NCBI RefSeq assembly: GCF_007827955.1
Contig: NZ_VITR01000010.1
Coordinates: forward strand, 1 to 64,000
Length of the DNA stretch: 64,000 nucleotides
Direction: 5' to 3'
Source: Nitrospirillum pindoramense
GTDB lineage: Bacteria; Pseudomonadota; Alphaproteobacteria; Azospirillales; Azospirillaceae
The stretch's first letter is position 1. Each line of letters starts with the position of its first letter. The position numbers and the translations under genes were made by a program. Below are positions 59,810 through 64,000 of this stretch, in pieces. The notes under the pieces are model-generated. The model saw nothing but the letters and a program-made list of their open reading frames with translations. It was not told the DNA's origin and made no database searches.

Positions 59810-60967
59810 TCACGCGCTGTCCCGGGAAACGATGGAAAATCCCAGATCCACCGGGCGCGGGGTTGGGCCCTGGCGCGGCCGGCCCCCCTCCAGACGGTGC
59901 AGCAGCAGCCGGGCCGCCCGCTGCCCCATGGCGCGGGCGTCCAGGCGAATGGTGCTGAGCCGGGGATGGGTGTGGGCCGCGAAGTCGGCATCGCCGAAGC
60001 CCACCACCGCCAACTCCCGTGGCACGCGCAGGCCCCGGCTCGTGGCCTCGGTCAGGGCGCCCAGGGCCAGCCCGTCGCTGCTGCATGCCACGACATCGGC
60101 ACGGCCTTGCTCCCCATCGGCCAAATCCAGCATGTCCGCCACGATCTCCCGTCCATGGGCATAGGCATTGCCGGCGGGTACGACATGGTGGGGCAGGGGG
60201 CCGGATGCCCTGGCGCCGAAGTCCGCCCGGAATCCTTCCAGCCATGCCAAGGACGGACCGGTCCTTTCCAGGATCAGCAGGGGGCTTCGATAACCGCGTC
60301 CAGCCAGCAGGCGGGCCAGGGCCTGACCTGCGGCCCGGTGGGAACAGCCGACCGCCATGTCGATCGGCTCGCCGGGCAGGTCGCCGATTTCCACAACCGG
60401 CAGCCCGGCGCGGGCTAGGCGCCGCCTTACCGGGGCGTCGCCATGCAGACCGGCCAGCACGAGCCCGGCCGGGCTGTATGCCATCGCGGCGTCCACGGCC
60501 CGGCGCAGGCCGGCATCCTCCCGCTCGGCGGGAATCACCAGGGCGGCCATGGCATGGGCCGCCAATTCCTCCACCACGCCGGCCACCGCCTCCTCCGCAA
60601 GCGCGGGGGTGATCACAGCGATCACGCCAGGCGGTTTGGCTGCCCGCTGAATCGGCAGCGTTTTGCTGTTCTCCGCAACGACGATGCCGGAAGCGCCGGC
60701 GGGCAGCACCTTTCCAGCGCCTGGCGGCACAGGGGCGGCGCGGCCACCCTCCCGCGCCCGGCGGTGGGCCAGGCTGACAGCCACGGCGTTGGGGACGAAT
60801 TGGGTCTCCAGAATGGCGTGGCGCACCCGCGCCGTGGTCCCCTCCGCCACCTTGGCCGGGTCATTCAGCACACGCGACACCGTGGCCGGTGACACGCCCG
60901 CCAACCGCGCCACGTCTTGCAACGTAGCTTTGCCCGGCTCCGCCATCATGGTTTTGCCCGCCGCCAT
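59810..60967 (-). CDS. LacI-family transcriptional repressor
   Basis: A 385-residue protein from ATG 60967, which has GGGAGGGG upstream; an ATG 27 bp earlier is less likely. The DNA-binding head reads TLQDVARLAGVSPATVSRVLNDPAKVAEGTTARVRHAI. A longer than usual linker of about 50 residues (HRRAREGG to VAENSKTLPIQ) separates the hinge from the sugar-binding core, which resumes with GVIAVITPAL. The core has DMAVGCSHRAAGQALARLL and AVVGFGDADFAAHTHPRLSTIRLDARAMGQRAARLL. It is the natural candidate for the ATGGTA-N4-TACCAT operators in this locus. Confidence 0.92.
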   Translation of the reverse strand: MAAGKTMMAEPGKATLQDVARLAGVSPATVSRVLNDPAKVAEGTTARVRHAILETQFVPNAVAVSLAHRRAREGGRAAPVPPGAGKVLPAGASGIVVAENSKTLPIQRAAKPPGVIAVITPALAEEAVAGVVEELAAHAMAALVIPAEREDAGLRRAVDAAMAYSPAGLVLAGLHGDAPVRRRLARAGLPVVEIGDLPGEPIDMAVGCSHRAAGQALARLLAGRGYRSPLLILERTGPSLAWLEGFRADFGARASGPLPHHVVPAGNAYAHGREIVADMLDLADGEQGRADVVACSSDGLALGALTEATSRGLRVPRELAVVGFGDADFAAHTHPRLSTIRLDARAMGQRAARLLLHRLEGGRPRQGPTPRPVDLGFSIVSRDSA

Positions 60968-61016
60968 GCGGCCCCTCCCTGTTTCAGCCGCCAACGCGGC
61001 CTTGCTTGTAGTCTAG

Positions 61017-61027
61017 TATGGTAGTAT
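61017..61027 (+). promoter_or_regulatory. Candidate regulator-binding element in the gntR promoter
   Basis: TATGGTAGTAT lies between a -35-like TTGCTT (61002-61007) and the matching -10 position (about 61025-61030). It is the same 11-mer as in the manD promoter and suggests autoregulation. It lies in the divergent lacI-gntR intergenic region. Confidence 0.5.
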
Positions 61028-61145
61028 GTGTCTTGAGCCGGGGCAATGGTGTTGGGAAAAAAGGCGCCGGGTCGGGAAACGCGCCTCTGGAAGGCGACTG
61101 TCAAATGCCGCAGGGTGGATGTGTGGGCCCGCGGGACAGAATGGG

Positions 61146-61886
61146 GTGCGTCTGGTGTTGGCGGAAAATGACCGTATCATCCTGAACCGTATCCAGGCGG
61201 ACAGCGCGGAGCCCGTGGCCCGGCGCGTGTTCCGGGAATTGCGGGCGGCCATCGTCGCCATGAAGTTCCGCCCCGGCCAGGCCATCTCTGAACAGGACAT
61301 CGCCGACCAGTTGGGCGTCAGCCGCCAGCCGGTGCGCGAAGCCTTCATCAAGCTGAGCGAGGCGGGGCTGCTATCCATCCGCCCGCAGCGCGGCTCCTTC
61401 ATCGTCAAGATTTCCGTCCGCCAGGTTTTCGATGCCCGCTTCGTGCGCGAGGCGGTGGAACTGGCGGTGGTGCGCCGCGCCGTGGCGGAGATGAAGGGGC
61501 GCGACATCGATCTTTTGCGCGACAACCTGCGCGCCCAGGCCAACGCCGCGGAAGACCGCGACCACGGCGGTTTCCTGGACCTGGATGAACGCTTCCACCG
61601 CGACATCGCGCTGCATGTCGGCTGCGAGTACGCCTGGCGGGTGGTGGAGGAGACCAAGGCGCAGATGGACCGCGTGCGCTATCTCAGCATGCCGGAGGCG
61701 ACGCCGTTTTCGCTGCTGATCGCGCAACACCAGGCCATCGTCGATGCCATCGCCGACCGTGACGCGGATGGGGCGGAGGCGGCGATGCGCCAGCACCTTC
61801 AGGAAATCCTGACGTCGTTGCCACAGTTGGCGACCCGGTTCCCCGACCTGTTCGCCGACGACGTGCCTTTAAAACCCTTTGAATAA
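61146..61886 (+). CDS. GntR-family regulator, FadR subfamily (FCD domain)
   Basis: A 246-residue protein from GTG 61146, chosen because the frame to the left (possible from ATG 61026) is Arg-rich, overlaps the promoter-like element and does not resemble the family; GTG 61155 is equally possible. The winged helix shows RRVFRELRAAIVAMKFRPGQAISEQDIADQLGVSRQPVREAFIKLSEAGLLSIRPQRGSFI. The FCD domain (about residues 95-230) has DLDERFHRDIALHVG, LIAQHQAIVDAI and AMRQHLQEIL, the metal- and ligand-binding histidines. Relatives control hexuronate and related sugar-acid use, matching manD and the transporter next door. Confidence 0.88.
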   Translation: MRLVLAENDRIILNRIQADSAEPVARRVFRELRAAIVAMKFRPGQAISEQDIADQLGVSRQPVREAFIKLSEAGLLSIRPQRGSFIVKISVRQVFDARFVREAVELAVVRRAVAEMKGRDIDLLRDNLRAQANAAEDRDHGGFLDLDERFHRDIALHVGCEYAWRVVEETKAQMDRVRYLSMPEATPFSLLIAQHQAIVDAIADRDADGAEAAMRQHLQEILTSLPQLATRFPDLFADDVPLKPFE

Positions 61887-61937
61887 CCCTTTGGCTGTTT
61901 GGTCTGGGCCGGCCCTGGCCGGTTCAAGGTTTTGTGA

Positions 61938-61957
61938 CTATGGTAACGGTACCATAG
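61938..61957 (+). promoter_or_regulatory. LacI-type operator upstream of the GH3 gene
   Basis: CTATGGTA-ACGG-TACCATAG, an 8-bp-arm palindrome, 70 bp before the GH3 start. Its inner arms are identical to those of the operator at 56821-56836. Confidence 0.78.
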
Positions 61958-62026
61958 CGGCCCTGACAGGGCCGGGTGTCCGGGCATCCGGATGCCTTAA
62001 AAGAATAACGATAGGGAGAAGCCAAC

Positions 62027-64000
62027 GTGCATACCCGCCACACCTCCGTCCGCCGCCTGGTCCTGGCCGGCGTCGCCGCCGTGGCCATCAGCGCCGTCGC
62101 CCATGCCGCCGACAAGCCCGCCGTCTATAAGGACCCCGCCGCACCGCTGCCCGCCCGCGTGGACGATCTGCTGGCGCGCATGACCCTGGATGAGAAGGTG
62201 GCCCAGTTGATCGCCGTCTGGGATCACAAGCCCGCCATCTTCGACGCGTCCATGAATTTCGACCCCACCAAGGCCAGCGGCGTCTACCCCAACGGCCTGG
62301 GACAGTTCACCCGTCCCAATGATGAGAAGGGCAGCGGCTCCCTGCGCACGCAGCGCTGGCGCGACACCAGGGGCACGGTCGCCATGGTGAACGCCGTCCA
62401 GCATTGGGCGGTTGAAAAGACACGGCTGGGCATCCCCGTGCTGTTCCATGAAGAAGGGCTGCACGGCTATCCCTCCATCGGCCCCACCAGCTTCCCCCAG
62501 GCCATCGCCCAGGCCAGCAGTTGGGACCCGGACCTGATCCGCCAAGTCGATGGCGTTGTCGCCCGCGAGATCCGCGTGCGTGGTGTCAGCCTGGTGCTGT
62601 CGCCGGTGGTGGACGTGGCCCGCGACCCGCGCTGGGGCCGTATCGAGGAGACCTTCGGCGAGGATCCCTACCTGGCGGGGGAAATGGGCGTGGCCGCCGT
62701 CCAGGGCCTGCAGGGGGACAGCTTGCCCCTGGCCGATGGCAAGGTCTTCGCCACGTTGAAGCACCTGACCGGCCACGGCCAGCCGGAAAGCGGCACCAAT
62801 GTGGGCCCGGCCTCCCTGGGTGAACGCACGCTGCGCGAAATGTTTTTCCCGCCGTTCGAGCAGGTGATCCACCGCACCAACGTGCGCGCCGTCATGGCCT
62901 CCTACAATGAGATCGATGGCGTGCCCAGCCATGTGAACACCTGGCTGCTACAGGACGTGCTGCGCGGGGAATGGGGCTATAAGGGCGCCGTCATTAGCGA
63001 CTATTCCGGCGTCGACCAGCTGGTCAGCATCCACCATGTGGTGCCGGACCTGCCGGCGGCGGCCATCCGCGCCATCAAGGCCGGCGTGGACGCCGATCTG
63101 CCGGACGGCGAGTCCTATGCCAGCCTGGCGGACAGCGTGCGCGCCGGAAAGGTGAAGGAAGAGGTCATCGACCGCGCCGTGCGCCGCATCCTGGAACTGA
63201 AATTCCAGGCGGGACTGTTCGAACATCCCTACGCCGATGCCGACCAGGCGGAGGCCCTGACCGGCAACGGCGAGGCGCGGGCCGTGGCGCTGAAGGCGGC
63301 GCAGAAGGCGGTGGTGTTGCTGAAGAACGATGGCGTGCTGCCGCTCGACACCGCCAAGGTGAAGACCCTGGCCGTCATCGGCCCCAACGCCGCCGTGGCC
63401 CATCTGGGCGGCTATTCCGGCCAGCCCAAGCAGACCGTCAGCATCCTGGACGGCATCAAGGCCAAGGTGGGCGCGCGCGTGAAGGTGACCTATGCCGAAG
63501 GCGTGCGCATCACTAAGGGCGACGACTGGTATGGCGACACGGTCGAATTGGCCGATCCGCAGGAAAACGCCCGGCTGATCCAACAGGCCGTCGCGGTGGC
63601 CAAGGCCGCCGACCACATCGTCCTGGTCATCGGCGACAACGAACAGACCAGCCGCGAGGGCTGGGCCAAGAACCACCTGGGCGACCGCGACAGCCTGGAC
63701 CTGGTGGGGCAGCAGAACGACCTGGCCAAGGCGCTGTTCGCCCTGGGCAAGCCGGTGGTCGTGGTGCTGCAGAACGGCCGGCCGCTGTCGGTGGTGGACG
63801 TGGCGGCCAAGTCCAACGCCTTGATCGAGGGCTGGTACCTGGGTCAGGAGGGCGGCACCGCCATGGCCGATGTGCTGTTCGGCGACGTGAACCCGGGCGG
63901 CAAGCTGCCGGTCACCATCCCGCGTTCCGTCGGGCAATTGCCCATGTTCTACAACAAAAAGCCCAGCGCCCGGCGCGGCTATCTGTTCGACACCACCGAC
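62027..64000 (+). CDS. GH3 beta-glucosidase/beta-xylosidase-type enzyme (3' end outside window)
   Basis: The first 658 residues of an exported glycoside hydrolase; the frame runs open to the last base. GTG 62027 follows AGGGAG at 62013-62018. A signal peptide (RRLVLAGVAAVAISAVAHAAD) precedes LPARVDDLLARMTLDEKVAQLI. The catalytic domain has HEEGLHGY, SPVVDVARDPRWGRIEETFGEDPY, LKHLTGHGQPESGTN, ASYNEIDGVP and the nucleophile Asp325 in VISDYSG. The second domain begins near LKAAQKAVVLLKNDGVLPL and has GDNEQTSREG. The layout fits GH3 enzymes of the BglX/xylosidase group acting in the periplasm. Substrate (xylo- or gluco-oligosaccharide) is not certain. The operator at 61938 puts it with the GH35-TonB unit. 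Confidence 0.93.
   Translation, partial: MHTRHTSVRRLVLAGVAAVAISAVAHAADKPAVYKDPAAPLPARVDDLLARMTLDEKVAQLIAVWDHKPAIFDASMNFDPTKASGVYPNGLGQFTRPNDEKGSGSLRTQRWRDTRGTVAMVNAVQHWAVEKTRLGIPVLFHEEGLHGYPSIGPTSFPQAIAQASSWDPDLIRQVDGVVAREIRVRGVSLVLSPVVDVARDPRWGRIEETFGEDPYLAGEMGVAAVQGLQGDSLPLADGKVFATLKHLTGHGQPESGTNVGPASLGERTLREMFFPPFEQVIHRTNVRAVMASYNEIDGVPSHVNTWLLQDVLRGEWGYKGAVISDYSGVDQLVSIHHVVPDLPAAAIRAIKAGVDADLPDGESYASLADSVRAGKVKEEVIDRAVRRILELKFQAGLFEHPYADADQAEALTGNGEARAVALKAAQKAVVLLKNDGVLPLDTAKVKTLAVIGPNAAVAHLGGYSGQPKQTVSILDGIKAKVGARVKVTYAEGVRITKGDDWYGDTVELADPQENARLIQQAVAVAKAADHIVLVIGDNEQTSREGWAKNHLGDRDSLDLVGQQNDLAKALFALGKPVVVVLQNGRPLSVVDVAAKSNALIEGWYLGQEGGTAMADVLFGDVNPGGKLPVTIPRSVGQLPMFYNKKPSARRGYLFDTTD

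Noticed and set aside
61026-61145. N-terminal extension of the GntR regulator from ATG 61026
   Set aside because: The extension is Arg-rich, unlike the family, has no ribosome-binding site and overlaps the promoter-like element.

Overview
The window looks like chromosomal DNA of a high-GC alphaproteobacterium. The family content (FMN L-lactate dehydrogenase, NDUFS4-like protein, phasin, many TonB/porin-type outer-membrane proteins, ManD-type hexuronate catabolism, an alphaproteobacterial-style MtrA/MtrB pair) fits Rhodospirillales/Azospirillaceae, but the genus is a guess. Genes are dense and often overlap by 4 bp (ATGA/GTGA). I saw no rRNA, tRNA, insertion sequence or CRISPR array.

Region 1 (1-6.2 kb): the 3' end of a repeat-rich MBG-type adhesin, a translationally overlapping TPR/heptosyltransferase-like protein, a Wzi-like outer-membrane protein, a TetR regulator and a polyprenyl-phosphate sugar transferase. 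Region 2 (6.2-14.9 kb): an ECF sigma factor with its membrane anti-sigma factor, a divergent DUF1329/DUF1302 pair, an ABC exporter, a LysR regulator and lldD. Region 3 (14.9-25.1 kb): an exopolysaccharide locus, with flippase, Wzy-like polymerase, glycosyltransferase and nucleotidyltransferase on the minus strand, and chain-length protein, GT2 and a giant SLBB export protein on the plus strand. Region 4 (25.1-32.1 kb): a tight six-gene operon of three B12-type radical SAM proteins, a SPASM-type radical SAM protein and two methyltransferases. Region 5 (32.0-38.2 kb, minus): mono-haem cytochrome c, decahaem MtrA/PioA-like cytochrome, MtrB/PioB-like porin, a YdcF-like protein and an amidohydrolase in one apparent operon.

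The main discovery is a shared promoter signature, GGAATA-N16-CGTC (N17 once), of the form expected for ECF sigma factors. It lies just upstream of six transcription units: the ECF sigma gene itself, tetR-sugar transferase, glycosyltransferase-nucleotidyltransferase, the chain-length/GT2/SLBB operon, the radical SAM operon, and the cytochrome-MtrAB operon. This suggests one sigma/anti-sigma pair that co-ordinates polysaccharide synthesis, a radical SAM tailoring cassette and a transmembrane electron conduit.

Region 6 (38.3-52 kb) holds housekeeping and accessory genes: an NDUFS4-like protein, a periplasmic aldehyde oxidoreductase (paoABC-like), a GH9 cellulase-like enzyme, a creatininase-family hydrolase, an AsmA protein, a two-component system, a phasin and two flavin reductases. 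Region 7 (52-64 kb) is a plant-polysaccharide/hexuronate utilisation locus: TonB receptor, GH35, hexuronate-type MFS transporter, ManD, LacI and GntR regulators and a GH3 enzyme that runs off the window. Two palindromic ATGGTA-N4-TACCAT operators mark the GH35-TonB and GH3 units. A separate TATGGTAGTAT element lies in the manD and gntR promoters.
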